From NCBI GenBank assembly GCA_903919455.1, contig CAIXIJ010000018.1, positions 1-64,000 on the forward strand: a stretch of 64,000 nucleotides of DNA, read 5' to 3'. Made by a program: the position numbers and the translations under genes. Of the stretch, positions 1 to 8,672 are shown one piece after another (position 1 is the stretch's first letter; every line of letters begins with the position of its first letter). Origin of the DNA: an uncultured Acidimicrobiaceae bacterium. GTDB lineage: Bacteria; Actinomycetota; Acidimicrobiia; Acidimicrobiales; Ilumatobacteraceae. The notes beneath the pieces are model-generated. The model saw nothing but the letters and a program-made list of their open reading frames with translations. It was not told the origin of the DNA and did no database searches.

Positions 1-398
1 CCAACCGTGATGTCGTTGCTCGCCTGACCTCGCGTGCGTCGAACCAGCGCTCGCAAGCGCGCCACCAGCACGACGTAGGAGAACGGCTTGGACAGAAAGT
101 CGTCGGCTCCGGTGTCGAGCGCCTCAGCCTCATCGAACTCGCCGTCCTTGGCCGTGAGCATGAGGATCGGCGTAGCGATGCCGCGCTGTCGGATCTCGGC
201 ACACACTCGGTAGCCGTTCATACCCGGCAGCATGATGTCGAGCACGATCGCGTCATACGCGTGCTCCGTGGCGTGCCACAGCCCATCCACCCCATCGTGC
301 GCCACGTCGACCGCAAAGCCCTCTGCCTCCAGGCCACGCTGCAATGCGGCAGCCAAGCGCACCTCGTCGTCGACCACCAGCACTCTCATGGCCGACAT
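1..398 (-). CDS. OmpR-family response regulator, N-terminal part
   Basis: The gene reads off the left edge, so only about 132 residues are present. They form a receiver domain: the acidic pocket follows the first strand (VLVVDDE), the phospho-acceptor Asp lies in IVLDIMLPG, the switch Thr in MLTAKDG, and the conserved Lys in LSKPFSY. The linker (ARLRALVRR) is typical of the OmpR/PhoB class; the DNA-binding domain is outside the window. The ATG at 398 has AAGGA seven bases upstream; an in-frame ATG at 389 is the alternative. It is divergent from an HtrA-like protease, an arrangement reminiscent of mycobacterial mprA and pepD. The cognate kinase, if adjacent, is off-window. Confidence 0.9.
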   Translation of the reverse strand, partial: MSAMRVLVVDDEVRLAAALQRGLEAEGFAVDVAHDGVDGLWHATEHAYDAIVLDIMLPGMNGYRVCAEIRQRGIATPILMLTAKDGEFDEAEALDTGADDFLSKPFSYVVLVARLRALVRRTRGQASNDITV

Positions 399-444
399 TC
401 TCGCATCCTTGGGTTTGCACTCCTTCGGCAAAGCTGAAGAGCCG

Positions 445-471
445 CTTCAGGCGTCTTCAGCGGGCGCTCAG
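445..471. promoter_or_regulatory. Phased CTTCAG-type repeats, candidate response-regulator operator
   Basis: CTTCAG occurs at 445-450 and 455-460, and GCTCAG at 466-471, so starts are 10 and 11 bases apart, about one helical turn. An overlapping inverted pair GCTGAAGA (433-440) / TCTTCAGC (454-461) is also present. OmpR-class regulators usually bind direct repeats with this spacing. The site lies between the divergent regulator and protease genes, 24 bases before the protease start. Binding by the neighbouring regulator is inferred. Confidence 0.45.
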
Positions 472-483
472 CAAGCGAGGGTC

Positions 484-498
484 ATGATGCCCACATGA
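484..498 (+). other. Mini-ORF overlapping the htrA start
   Basis: ATG ATG CCC ACA TGA starts after GAGGG (477-481), which is well placed for the second ATG (487) but 13 bases from the protease ATG at 495. Its TGA overlaps that ATG (ATGA at 495-498). It could couple or delay translation of the protease. Only sequence geometry supports it. Confidence 0.3.
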
Positions 499-1703
499 CG
501 CTGCTCGACCACGACGTTCCCTCCCCTGACGATGCGCCCGCAGAGGCTAGAACTGAAGTTGGTCGAGCAGCGCCGTTCTCGTCGTCGTTCCCACCGCCAC
601 CGCCGCCGGCCCCGCAGGGTGCTCCCGCACACCAACGGCGACGTGGTTCGGTGGTGGGAACGGCAGCGCTCTGCGTCCTGCTGTCCGCCGGGGTGTCGTA
701 TGCCACCGTGCAGCTGACGAAGCCCGACAACTCGGTGAGCGTGGTTGCCACCTCCGGCGGCGGAGGCTCTGCCGGAGCCAGCTCGTTCGACCTGTACGGT
801 CTCCTCGAGAAGACCCAGCCAGCCGTCACCGCCATCGAACTCGGTAGCCGCGAGAACGGCACCATCGTGCCGGTGGCTGCAGGGTCCGGCGTGGTGATCT
901 CCAAGGACGGCCTGATGCTGACGAACGCTCACGTGGTCGACGCCACCGACGGGGCCGGCAACACCATCGCCGATCCGGTGTTCACGGTGAAGATGTTCGA
1001 TGGTTCGGTGCGATCTGCCACGGTGTTGGGCGCTTCACGCGACTACGACGTAGCGCTGCTGCAGCTCGACGACACCAGCAACCTGCAGCCTCTGGTGCTG
1101 GCCGACGCATCGAAGTTCCGAGTGGGCGACAAGGTAGTGGCCATCGGCAACGCCCTCGACCTCGGCGATTCGCCGACGGTCACCACCGGCATCATCTCGG
1201 CGCTCAACCGCACACTGCAGGAGAACTCCACCGTCACCCTTCGCGGCCTTATCCAAACCGACGCCGCCATCAACCATGGCAACTCGGGTGGTGCCCTGGT
1301 GAACAGCAACGGCGAACTCGTCGGCATCAACTCGGCCGGCATCCCCGACGCACAGAACGTCGGCTTCGCCATCTCGGTCGGCACCATTCAGCCGCTCCTC
1401 GAAGACTTGAAGGCTGGCAAGGAGATCAGCGCAGCCCCCGTCGGCTACATCGGCGTGAACTTGTCGGAGACCCCCGATGGTATTGCGGTCGCCACCGTGC
1501 AGCCCCAGACGCCCGCCGATGCCGCAGGCATCAAGGAGGGCGACATCATCCTGAAGGTGAACGACACCACGGTGTCCACCGCTGAGCAACTGTCGGCGGT
1601 GCTGCGAGCGCTTGCGCCCGGCACCAAGGTTTCCATCACGGTGTCACGCAGTGGCGCTGAGAAGGTGTTCGAGCTCACGCTCGCCGAGCGTCCGACGAAC
1701 TGA
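495..1703 (+). CDS. HtrA/DegP-like membrane-anchored serine protease with PDZ domain
   Basis: This 402-residue protein is a trypsin-like protease that probably handles damaged or misfolded proteins outside the membrane. A Pro-rich cytoplasmic tail (about 1-50) precedes one transmembrane segment (about 52-70) and a Gly/Ser linker. The protease domain carries the full triad: His146 (NAHVVDA), Asp185 (DYDVALLQ) and Ser264 (HGNSGGALV). A single PDZ domain spans about 316-400 (GYIGVNL, AGIKEGDIILKVN). The layout matches actinobacterial PepD/HtrA types rather than secreted DegP with two PDZ domains. It is divergent from a response regulator, so stress control by that system is likely. Confidence 0.95.
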   Translation: MTLLDHDVPSPDDAPAEARTEVGRAAPFSSSFPPPPPPAPQGAPAHQRRRGSVVGTAALCVLLSAGVSYATVQLTKPDNSVSVVATSGGGGSAGASSFDLYGLLEKTQPAVTAIELGSRENGTIVPVAAGSGVVISKDGLMLTNAHVVDATDGAGNTIADPVFTVKMFDGSVRSATVLGASRDYDVALLQLDDTSNLQPLVLADASKFRVGDKVVAIGNALDLGDSPTVTTGIISALNRTLQENSTVTLRGLIQTDAAINHGNSGGALVNSNGELVGINSAGIPDAQNVGFAISVGTIQPLLEDLKAGKEISAAPVGYIGVNLSETPDGIAVATVQPQTPADAAGIKEGDIILKVNDTTVSTAEQLSAVLRALAPGTKVSITVSRSGAEKVFELTLAERPTN

Positions 1704-1717
1704 GCAGCGTCGCTCCG

Positions 1718-2659
1718 CTACGGGCGCCGGTCGGCCGCAGGCTCGACCGGCGCTTCGGCGCGTGTGAAGGCCGAGGTGACCTCGTCGTAGGTGAGCGGGA
1801 ACTCCTCGTTGCCCACGATCTCCGCATCGGGCACACGGGCATCCTTGCGGTACGACGACCCGTCGGTTCCCGCACCGAAGCGGCGGAAGAACATGAAGAT
1901 GACAATGCTCCACAAATAGAAGCCGGCACCGATCTTCATGATGACTGCAGCGATCTGCTGGTCCTCGAGCGGGTCGATGCCCCACACCCGAACGGGTTGC
2001 TCGCCGTAGTGCCGGTACACCACCCCATCAGCGAACGACAGCCACGCCGCGGGGATGGTGGGCACCACACTCTGAAGGAACAGATAGATCATCTTGCCGC
2101 CATAGCTCATCTGCGCTTCGGGCAGTGGACCAACAACGGGCATCCACATCAGCACTGCGGTGAGCACCACCGTGAGGTGCAAGCTGAAGTGCAACACTCC
2201 GTTCGTCGTGGTGACGCTCACCACGCCCGGTACGTGCAGCACCATCACCACGATGTTGAAGATCACCGCCGCCACCACGGGCCTGGCGAAGAACCGCACC
2301 ACTCGATACACGCGGCCATTGCCGATGAGCGTGCGCAAGAGCCACTCGGGCGTGGCGAGCAGGATCAACGGCGGCAACACATAGCTCAGCAGGAAGTGCT
2401 GGATCATGTGAACGAAGTAGAGATAGTCCTCGCCGATCTGGTGCACCGGAAAGGTGCTCGCCACGAACAGCACCACCATCGAGGCCACGAAGCAGACCCG
2501 TTCGCGACGAGTGACCACCGGTTGGCCCGGCGCCACTGCGCTCGGACCGATACTGCGCACCATGTAGATGTACGCGCCGATGAAGAAAGCCACCAGCAGG
2601 TAGACCTCGGGGTTGGCTTCGAATGCCCAGGGGTCCGCGTACGTCGCCGCGGCCGACAT
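1718..2659 (-). CDS. ctaG: Cytochrome c oxidase assembly factor, CtaG (caa3) family
   Basis: This 313-residue polytopic membrane protein is last in the oxidase operon. Family features visible are HxxQHFLLSYVLPPLILL, paired His in transmembrane helices (MVLHVPG, LHFSLHLTVVLTAVLMWMPV) and a WLSFADGVVYRHY region. Members of this family help assemble caa3-type oxidases, probably at the copper step. The start at 2659 leaves two bases to the stop of the subunit IV gene. The reading frame extends upstream to 2860, but that stretch is the reverse frame of subunit IV, so MSAAATYADPW is the better start. The C-terminal 45 residues are hydrophilic. Confidence 0.9.
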   Translation of the reverse strand: MSAAATYADPWAFEANPEVYLLVAFFIGAYIYMVRSIGPSAVAPGQPVVTRRERVCFVASMVVLFVASTFPVHQIGEDYLYFVHMIQHFLLSYVLPPLILLATPEWLLRTLIGNGRVYRVVRFFARPVVAAVIFNIVVMVLHVPGVVSVTTTNGVLHFSLHLTVVLTAVLMWMPVVGPLPEAQMSYGGKMIYLFLQSVVPTIPAAWLSFADGVVYRHYGEQPVRVWGIDPLEDQQIAAVIMKIGAGFYLWSIVIFMFFRRFGAGTDGSSYRKDARVPDAEIVGNEEFPLTYDEVTSAFTRAEAPVEPAADRRP

Positions 2660-2661
2660 GG

Positions 2662-3021
2662 TCAGGTCCGGAAGAACTGGAAGGTAAACAGGAACACCAG
2701 GTACACGAAGATCGCCAAGCCAAGCCCTGTGTAGAACATGAAGCTGAAGACCTTGCTGTCGAACTTCAAGTGCATGAAGATCGAGACGATCATGAAGAAC
2801 TTGATGGCCATCATGATCAGCAGTGCCGGCGTGGCGACGCCCGACAGGCTCTCCGGCCACCAGTAGGTGCTGGTCTCCAACGCTGTCACCACTGCGAGGA
2901 TGATGGCGATCTTGATGAAGTAGCTGTCCTTGGGCACGTGGCCGTCGTGGCCGTGTTCGTGCCCATGGGCGTCGTGGCTCGCCTCGGTGGCGGACTCAGT
3001 GTGTTCGACAGCGGCGCTCAT
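2662..3021 (-). CDS. Cytochrome c oxidase subunit IV (prokaryotic COX4-like)
   Basis: A 119-residue protein. The N-terminus (1-32) is His/Glu/Asp-rich (HDAHGHEHGHDGH) and could bind metal. Three transmembrane helices follow, with the signature LLIMMAIKFFMIVSIFMHLKFDSK typical of bacterial COX4-type subunits broken across helices two and three. It sits between subunit III and ctaG with very short gaps, consistent with a structural subunit of the caa3 oxidase. Because subunit I here also has a CtaF-like tail, the complex may carry two small-subunit-like modules. Confidence 0.85.
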   Translation of the reverse strand: MSAAVEHTESATEASHDAHGHEHGHDGHVPKDSYFIKIAIILAVVTALETSTYWWPESLSGVATPALLIMMAIKFFMIVSIFMHLKFDSKVFSFMFYTGLGLAIFVYLVFLFTFQFFRT

Positions 3022-3031
3022 GGTGCAGTCC

Positions 3032-3670
3032 TCAGGACGGGATCAGGTAGACGAGCGTGAAGATGATGACCCACACGACGTCGACGAAGTGCCAGTAAAG
3101 ACCGACCAGTTCCACCACTTCGGCCTTGTCGCCAGTGATGCGGTCGCGCTGCATGATGAACACGACCACCATCAGCATGATGATGCCGAGGGTGACGTGC
3201 ACACCGTGGAAGCCAGTGAGGGTGTAGAAGCTCGACCCGAACAGGCTGGTCGTGAAGCCCAGACCCTCGTGGTAGAACGACGTGAATTCGTACACCTGAC
3301 CACCCACGAACAACGCACCCAACAAGGCGGTGATGGTGAGCCACAGCGACGTGTTGCGATCGTCCTTGCGCTTGGCTGAGTTCACTGCCAGCACCATGGT
3401 GAGCGAACTCATCAGCAGGATGAAACTCGACACCGAGGTGAGCGGGATGTCGAAGATCTGGTCGGGCCCCGGGCCGGTCTGGTGCCTGCCGCGGTACAGC
3501 ATGTAGGTGGAGATGAGGCCACCGAACAGCAGGCACTCGCTGCCGAGGAACAACCACATCGACAACTTGTTGTTGGTGAGACCCGTGCTCGTGGCATGGG
3601 GTGCATGGTCGTCGTAACCACCGTGGTCGGTGTGTGCGTGGTCCACGTCGTGGACGGCGATGTCAGCCAA
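3032..3670 (-). CDS. ctaE: Cytochrome c oxidase subunit III
   Basis: This 212-residue protein has five predicted membrane helices, the short form of subunit III. Recognisable family blocks are KLSMWLFLGSECLLFGGL, the Glu in VYEFTSFYHEGLGF, SSFYTLTGFHGVHVTLG and LYWHFVDVVWVIIFTLVYL. The His-rich N-terminus resembles that of the neighbouring subunit IV. Its start overlaps the end of ctaD by eight bases, so translation is probably coupled. It stabilises the subunit I core of the active oxidase. Confidence 0.95.
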   Translation of the reverse strand: MADIAVHDVDHAHTDHGGYDDHAPHATSTGLTNNKLSMWLFLGSECLLFGGLISTYMLYRGRHQTGPGPDQIFDIPLTSVSSFILLMSSLTMVLAVNSAKRKDDRNTSLWLTITALLGALFVGGQVYEFTSFYHEGLGFTTSLFGSSFYTLTGFHGVHVTLGIIMLMVVVFIMQRDRITGDKAEVVELVGLYWHFVDVVWVIIFTLVYLIPS

Positions 3671-5675
3671 GGGTCGCCAACTCCTTCGTCGAGTCCCCGC
3701 CGGCCGGCGGGTCGTAATCGCTGTCGTCGGCCACGGAGGGTTCCAGGCACCAGCCGAACACGGCCAGCAACAGGATGGCCGTTCCGATGACGGACAGCAT
3801 GAGGTTATAGATCACGCCGTAGGCAATGATCGGAAGCGCAGCCGAGAGCACGATGGGCCAGTACGACGGCGACGGCAGGTGGATGTGCGCATCGGCGTGG
3901 GACTCTTCCTCGGCGAGGACCTCCTCTGCCGACTTCACCTTCACCAGTCGAGGACCGTCTTCGGTGTCCATTTCCTCGTACTTGCGGTGGAAGAACTCGT
4001 CGAGCGCATGCACCGTGGGGATGCGATCGAAGTTGTGCTCCTTGGGCGGGCTGGCCGTGATCCATTCAAGGGTGCGCGCATCCCACGGGTCGAGCGGGGC
4101 CAACGGGGCCTTCTTCCAAGTCCAGAAGATGTTGATCACGAAGATCAGAACGCCGAGGCCAATGACGAACGAGCCGACCGATGCAACCTGGTTCCAGAAG
4201 TGCATGTCGAAGAAACCGTCGCCGGTGAGCTTCTCGGGCCACACGACCATACGACGAGGCTGTCCCTGCAGACCCAGGATGTGCATGGGGCCGAAGGTGA
4301 GGTTCACGCCGAAGAACATCAGCCAGAAGTTCCACTTACCAAGACGCTCGCTGAGCATCTTGCCGAACATCTTCGGCCACCAGTAGTAGAAGCCGGAGAA
4401 CAGGCCCATCACAGCGCCGCCAACGATCACGTAATGGAAGTGAGCGACGATGTGATACGTGTCGGTCTGCTGCGTGTCGGAGGGGGCCACAGCATGCGTG
4501 ACGCCAGAGACACCGCCGATGGTGAACAGCACGATCACGCCAATGGCGTAGAGCATCGCGGTGGTGAACCACAGCTTGCCGCCCCAGAGGGTGAGGGTCC
4601 AGTTCACGATCTTCACGCCCGTGGGGATGGCGATGAGCATCGTGGCGACAGAGAACACCGCCACGCTCACCGGGCCGAGGCCACTGGCGAACATGTGGTG
4701 GGCCCACACGCCCCAACCCACGAAACCAATCGCCGCGCCGCTGAAGACCACGAACTTGTAGCCGAACAATGGCTTGCGGGCGAACGTGGGCAGCACTTCG
4801 GAGATGATGCCGAAGCTCGGCAGGATGATGATGTACACCTCGGGGTGACCGAAGATCCAGAAGAGGTGCTGCCACAGCAGAGGGTCGGCGCCCTGGTTCA
4901 CGTCGAAGAACGTGGCACCGAAGTTGCGCTGGAAGCTCAAGAGGAACAACGCCACGGTGATCACTGGCATGGCGAAGAGCAGCAGGAACTGCACCACGAG
5001 CACCATCCAGGTGAACACGGGCATCTGCATCAGCTTCATGCCCGGAGCACGCATGTTGAGCACCGTCACGATGAGGTTCAGTGCACCGATGAGCGAAGCG
5101 ATACCGGTGATCTGCAGACCGAGCACCCAGAAGTCGATGCCATGGCTCGGCGAGAACAACGCACTGCTGTTCGGCGAGTACATGAACCAGCCGCCATCGG
5201 CTGCGCCGCCGAGCAGCCAGGAGCTGTTCAGGAACAGGCCACCGAAGAGGAACAGCCAGAAGCCCAGCGCGTTGATACGCGGAAACGCCACGTCGCGAGC
5301 GCCGATCTGCAGCGGCAGGAAGTAGTTGGCAAACGCAGCTGCCATCGGCATCACGAAGAGGAACACCATGGTGGTGGCGTGCATCGTGAACATCTGGTTG
5401 TACTGGTCGGCGCTGAGCACCGTGTTGTCGGGAGCCGCAAGCTGCAAACGAATGAGCAGCGCCTCGACGCCACCGACGAGGAAGAAGAACAGTGCCACGG
5501 CGCCGTACATGATGCCGAGCTTCTTGTGGTCGACCGTGAAGAGCCACGACTTCCAGCCAGAGGACGACACCGGTCGGCGAAACACGCCGAGTGCCTGCGT
5601 CGGGGTGACGACTTCGGGTGCCGCGACAGAACCCACCGTGGCGGGTACTGCAGCAGGACGTTCGATGATGGCCAT
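3663..5675 (-). CDS. ctaD: Cytochrome c oxidase subunit I with C-terminal CtaF-like extension
   Basis: The catalytic subunit of the caa3 oxidase, 670 residues. All metal ligands are present: His99 (heme a, TMHATTMVF), His277 with Tyr281 (HPEVY, CuB), His326-His327 (WAHHMF, CuB), His412 (heme a3) and His414 (heme a) in VAHFHYV. The K-channel Lys is in LWGGKLWF. After the normal end comes DPWDARTLEW and an acidic linker, then about 70 extra residues with two helices starting PSYWPIVLSA and ending GWCLEPS. These resemble the actinobacterial CtaF subunit, so the polypeptide looks like a subunit I-CtaF fusion. ctaE follows with an eight-base overlap. Confidence 0.97.
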   Translation of the reverse strand: MAIIERPAAVPATVGSVAAPEVVTPTQALGVFRRPVSSSGWKSWLFTVDHKKLGIMYGAVALFFFLVGGVEALLIRLQLAAPDNTVLSADQYNQMFTMHATTMVFLFVMPMAAAFANYFLPLQIGARDVAFPRINALGFWLFLFGGLFLNSSWLLGGAADGGWFMYSPNSSALFSPSHGIDFWVLGLQITGIASLIGALNLIVTVLNMRAPGMKLMQMPVFTWMVLVVQFLLLFAMPVITVALFLLSFQRNFGATFFDVNQGADPLLWQHLFWIFGHPEVYIIILPSFGIISEVLPTFARKPLFGYKFVVFSGAAIGFVGWGVWAHHMFASGLGPVSVAVFSVATMLIAIPTGVKIVNWTLTLWGGKLWFTTAMLYAIGVIVLFTIGGVSGVTHAVAPSDTQQTDTYHIVAHFHYVIVGGAVMGLFSGFYYWWPKMFGKMLSERLGKWNFWLMFFGVNLTFGPMHILGLQGQPRRMVVWPEKLTGDGFFDMHFWNQVASVGSFVIGLGVLIFVINIFWTWKKAPLAPLDPWDARTLEWITASPPKEHNFDRIPTVHALDEFFHRKYEEMDTEDGPRLVKVKSAEEVLAEEESHADAHIHLPSPSYWPIVLSAALPIIAYGVIYNLMLSVIGTAILLLAVFGWCLEPSVADDSDYDPPAGGDSTKELATLG

Positions 5676-5688
5676 CGTGAGGACTCCC

Positions 5689-6912
5689 TTAGTTCCGGCC
5701 GAGGAGGTAGGCGATGAGTTGATCGATCTGATCCGGCTTGAGGTTCAGATTCGGCATGCCGCGGTACTTGCCGCCGGTGGACGACAGGTTGTTCGGATCG
5801 ACGAACATCGGCTTCATGCCGGGCGGATTGCGCAACCAGTCGCGAAGAGCGACCTGTTCGAAGCATTCGGGTGTGATGCCCTTGAGGTACATCGCTCCGA
5901 AGTCGGCCGGCTTGGCGTTCCACAGCTTCACTCGGCACTCATCGGTGAGGAGGTCGAAGGTCCAGCCTGCGAAGGCCGTGCGGTTCATCAGGTGACTGAG
6001 GTTCGGGGCAACCCCAGGAACGACATAGAGGTCGGGCTCGGAGAGCACCGGGGATCCGTCCGCGTTCTTCAGATCATTGATCTGGTGGCACTTGCTGCAG
6101 TTCGCAGTGAACACAGCCTCGCCCTCGGCGGCGAGCGAACCTGCCTCGGGAGCCACGTAGTCCTTCATCTGATTGTCGACCCACTTCTGGAAATCGCCGG
6201 CCGTGAGCGCGACCGCAGCCTGACGCATGCGGGAGTGGGAGAGGCCACAGAACTCCGTGCACTGACCGGTGTAGATGCCCGGCTGATCGGCCTGCATACG
6301 CAGCGTGTGCAGGCGACCCGGCACGGCGTCGCGCTTACCGTTCAGGGCGGGGATCCAGTAGCTGTGAATGACGTCGCGGCTGGTGATGCGCAGCAGCACG
6401 TTGGTCTTCTCGGGGATGACCAACTCGCCCGCGGTGACGATGGGCTTGTCGATCTTCACATCCCCGCACTGGCCGGTTGCGTAGTCGTACTCCCACCACC
6501 ACTGCTGGCCGGTGACGTTGATGATGCACTCGGCGTCGGTCTTCTTGTCGAGCTGGAACACCGTGATCACCGTGGGCACGGAGATGCCAGCCAGGATGAT
6601 GGCCGGCAGGATGGTGAGAGCGATCTCCAGCTTCGGATTGCCGTGCGTCTGCTCAGGAATGTCCTGACCGCGGTCCTTGAACTTCCACATGGCGTAGCCG
6701 ACGACGCCGATGACGATGAGCGCCACGACACCGGCGATGTAGAACACCGGCCGTTGAAGGGTGTCGATCTTCTTCGAGTTCTCGCCTTTCGGCTCAAAAA
6801 TGTCTTGGGGGGCATTGTTCGCGCAGCCAGCGAGCATCAGCCCGACGCTGGTAAGCAATGCCGCACGAGACCAGTGACGGCGAGTGGAGGGCATGCGCCC
6901 GAGAGTACTCAC
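5689..6912 (-). CDS. ctaC: Cytochrome c oxidase subunit II with fused cytochrome c domain (caa3 type)
   Basis: About 407 residues. A lipoprotein signal ends in LAGCANN, followed by two membrane helices (about 55-75 and 100-120) and a cupredoxin domain with the CuA site: QWWWEYDY, HSYWIPALNGK and the Cys/His/Met cluster in GQCTEFCGLSHSRMR. A C-terminal cytochrome c module has CSKCH and a probable axial Met near YRGMPNLNL. Electrons thus pass from heme c to CuA to subunit I. The GTG at 6912 is preferred because AAGGA lies just upstream; in-frame ATGs at 6933 and 6894 are alternatives. The preceding gene stops at 6935. Confidence 0.95.
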   Translation of the reverse strand: MSTLGRMPSTRRHWSRAALLTSVGLMLAGCANNAPQDIFEPKGENSKKIDTLQRPVFYIAGVVALIVIGVVGYAMWKFKDRGQDIPEQTHGNPKLEIALTILPAIILAGISVPTVITVFQLDKKTDAECIINVTGQQWWWEYDYATGQCGDVKIDKPIVTAGELVIPEKTNVLLRITSRDVIHSYWIPALNGKRDAVPGRLHTLRMQADQPGIYTGQCTEFCGLSHSRMRQAAVALTAGDFQKWVDNQMKDYVAPEAGSLAAEGEAVFTANCSKCHQINDLKNADGSPVLSEPDLYVVPGVAPNLSHLMNRTAFAGWTFDLLTDECRVKLWNAKPADFGAMYLKGITPECFEQVALRDWLRNPPGMKPMFVDPNNLSSTGGKYRGMPNLNLKPDQIDQLIAYLLGRN

Positions 6913-6934
6913 GGTTTCCTTACTCCGGTCCATG

Positions 6935-8083
6935 TCAGGGCACCAACAACTTGATTTCTTGATCTTCGACACCGGGCACGGTGAGGCGGTACGGCGTAGA
7001 GCTGGCCAATTGCGACTTGTTGATCTTGAAGCTCAGGAACGCCGTGCCGCCCTTTTCCAGCGCCGTCGTGCACTCGGCCTCTTCGGATCCCTCGCTGCCA
7101 TCCTTCGCCTTGAACGTGCCGAGGTGGACGGTGAGACGACGAGGCTCTGCACTGTCGTTGTGGAACAACACGTGCACGGCGTTGCTGCGCGGCACCGTGA
7201 TCTCGTGGTACTGCACGTTGCCGATGCCAGTGTTCAGTGCGTAGAGCTGCTCGTCGGAGGTGAGATAGACGTTTGCCAGCGGGTTGCTCTTGGCGGCAAC
7301 CGATTGCGACGCCTTCGCGTCGACTTCTTCGATCTGCACCTCGCTCGCCGTGCCGAGGCACACAGCCGCGGTGGCTGCCGGGTGCGGCTCGATGGGGTGC
7401 TGGCCCGACACCGCCGACGCAATACCCACGCCGACCAATGCCAGCGCGCCCACTGTGATGATGCCGGCGACAGTGCTCTTCCCCATCCCTCGCTTGGCGG
7501 CGAAGACGAAACCGACCGCAGTGATGATGGCACCAATGACCATGAACACCCAGCGGCCTGCATCTTTGTCGATGTTCAGCATGATGCGCGAGAACGAGTA
7601 GATGAACACCGCTGCGCCAACGGAGGCCAGCAGAGGAAACTCCAGCGGATGGAGCAGACGCTTGCGGATTCCCTCGTTGTACTTCGAGTCGGCGCTGACG
7701 CGCTCGCTGAAGCCCTGCACCATCCACTCGGCTGCTGCCGCCAACAGCACGATGAACGACACCTTGAAGACAACCGGCTTGCTGATGGTGCCAACCACGA
7801 GGCCACCGGCACCGAGGGCGGCAGCAAGCGGCCACATGCTGCGGCCGACACCGGCCTGGGCTGCAGCGGCGTTGCGCTCCACATCGGATTCGGTGGCGGC
7901 GAGGTTTCCGTCGCGGGTGAACAGGTTGATGCCCGCGAGGAACGCGAACACGACCGACACGCTGATGAGTCCGATCGTGCCGAGCATGCCGGCCGATCCA
8001 CCCACGCTGGCGCCAAACACGATGGCGCTCACGATCGAGAGCGCAGTGGCCCCGAGGAACAGTTTTGAACCAGTGGTGAACAT
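6935..8083 (-). CDS. Unknown polytopic membrane protein with cupredoxin-like C-terminal domain
   Basis: 382 residues, not recognised as a named family. The first 230 residues hold about seven hydrophobic helices, with a cytoplasmic-looking loop (DGNLAATESDVERN) and a charged loop (FSERVSADSKYNEGIRKR). A soluble extracytoplasmic part (about 235-382) is predicted all-beta, with a segment like the edge of a cupredoxin fold (NAVHVLFHNDSAEPRRLTVH). One Cys and one His are present, but no typical C-x-H-x-M copper loop. It lies between the degenerate subunit I/III pair and ctaC, 10 bases from the gene before it and directly ahead of ctaC, so it is probably an oxidase-associated protein. A role in assembly or quinol/cytochrome coupling is speculation. 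Confidence 0.75.
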   Translation of the reverse strand: MFTTGSKLFLGATALSIVSAIVFGASVGGSAGMLGTIGLISVSVVFAFLAGINLFTRDGNLAATESDVERNAAAAQAGVGRSMWPLAAALGAGGLVVGTISKPVVFKVSFIVLLAAAAEWMVQGFSERVSADSKYNEGIRKRLLHPLEFPLLASVGAAVFIYSFSRIMLNIDKDAGRWVFMVIGAIITAVGFVFAAKRGMGKSTVAGIITVGALALVGVGIASAVSGQHPIEPHPAATAAVCLGTASEVQIEEVDAKASQSVAAKSNPLANVYLTSDEQLYALNTGIGNVQYHEITVPRSNAVHVLFHNDSAEPRRLTVHLGTFKAKDGSEGSEEAECTTALEKGGTAFLSFKINKSQLASSTPYRLTVPGVEDQEIKLLVP

Positions 8084-8093
8084 CGGCTCCCCG

Positions 8094-8672
8094 TTACTTC
8101 GTCACGTAGACCACGAACCACACCACCGTGAACACGGTGGCGAAGGCGTACCAATACAGAGCATGCGCAGACACGACCTCACGATCGGAGGTGCGTCCGC
8201 CGAGATAGCGGAACGCCGCGGCGATGGTGAAGCCGAGGCCCACGATCGCCAGCAGCAGCACCACGCCCGTGAGCGCATAGAACATCACGCTGTAGGTGCC
8301 GAGATTTACCGGCATCTTCGTGGTGGCGTAGATGAACGCCTGGGCGTTGATGAAGGCCAATGCCATCAGGCCGCTGAGGCCCAACGCCACGCCGGTGTGC
8401 GCCCTGTCGCCGCGCTTGGCGGCGTAGACCGCCCACTGGGCGAAGATGCACAGCGGCAGCAACGTGATCCACATCACGTTGGCGCCCACCATCGAGAACT
8501 TCACGTCCTTGGGCACCCACAGTTCCCCATTGTCGATAGCGACCGAGCGGAATCGGAGGAACAGCGCCGTCATGCCGCCGACAAGCGACGCCGCAGCAGC
8601 CACCACGAGGGCGGTGCCAACCAAGACCTGACGACGCGGCGCCGGGGCGGGAGCGGAGGGAAGAGCAAGCAT
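8094..8672 (-). CDS. Cytochrome c oxidase subunit III-like protein (second copy)
   Basis: 192 residues with five predicted helices and the fold pattern of heme-copper oxidase subunit III: a first-helix region ending ALFLRFRS, MWITLLPLCIFAQWAVYAAKRGDR, and a C-terminal HALYWYAFATVFTVVWFVVYV that matches the LYWHFVDVVWVIIF block of the canonical ctaE. The conserved Glu and several His of ctaE are not obvious. The start overlaps the stop of the degenerate subunit I gene by one base, so the two are almost certainly made together and probably interact as subunits I and III do. Confidence 0.8.
   Translation of the reverse strand: MLALPSAPAPAPRRQVLVGTALVVAAAASLVGGMTALFLRFRSVAIDNGELWVPKDVKFSMVGANVMWITLLPLCIFAQWAVYAAKRGDRAHTGVALGLSGLMALAFINAQAFIYATTKMPVNLGTYSVMFYALTGVVLLLAIVGLGFTIAAAFRYLGGRTSDREVVSAHALYWYAFATVFTVVWFVVYVTK

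Noticed and set aside
3630..5717. A long plus-strand open frame (695 codons) opposite ctaD
   Set aside because: It is the antisense of a fully conserved subunit I gene; its His/Asp/Glu/Arg-rich product is typical of reversed GC-rich coding DNA, and it has no domain or ribosome-binding site.
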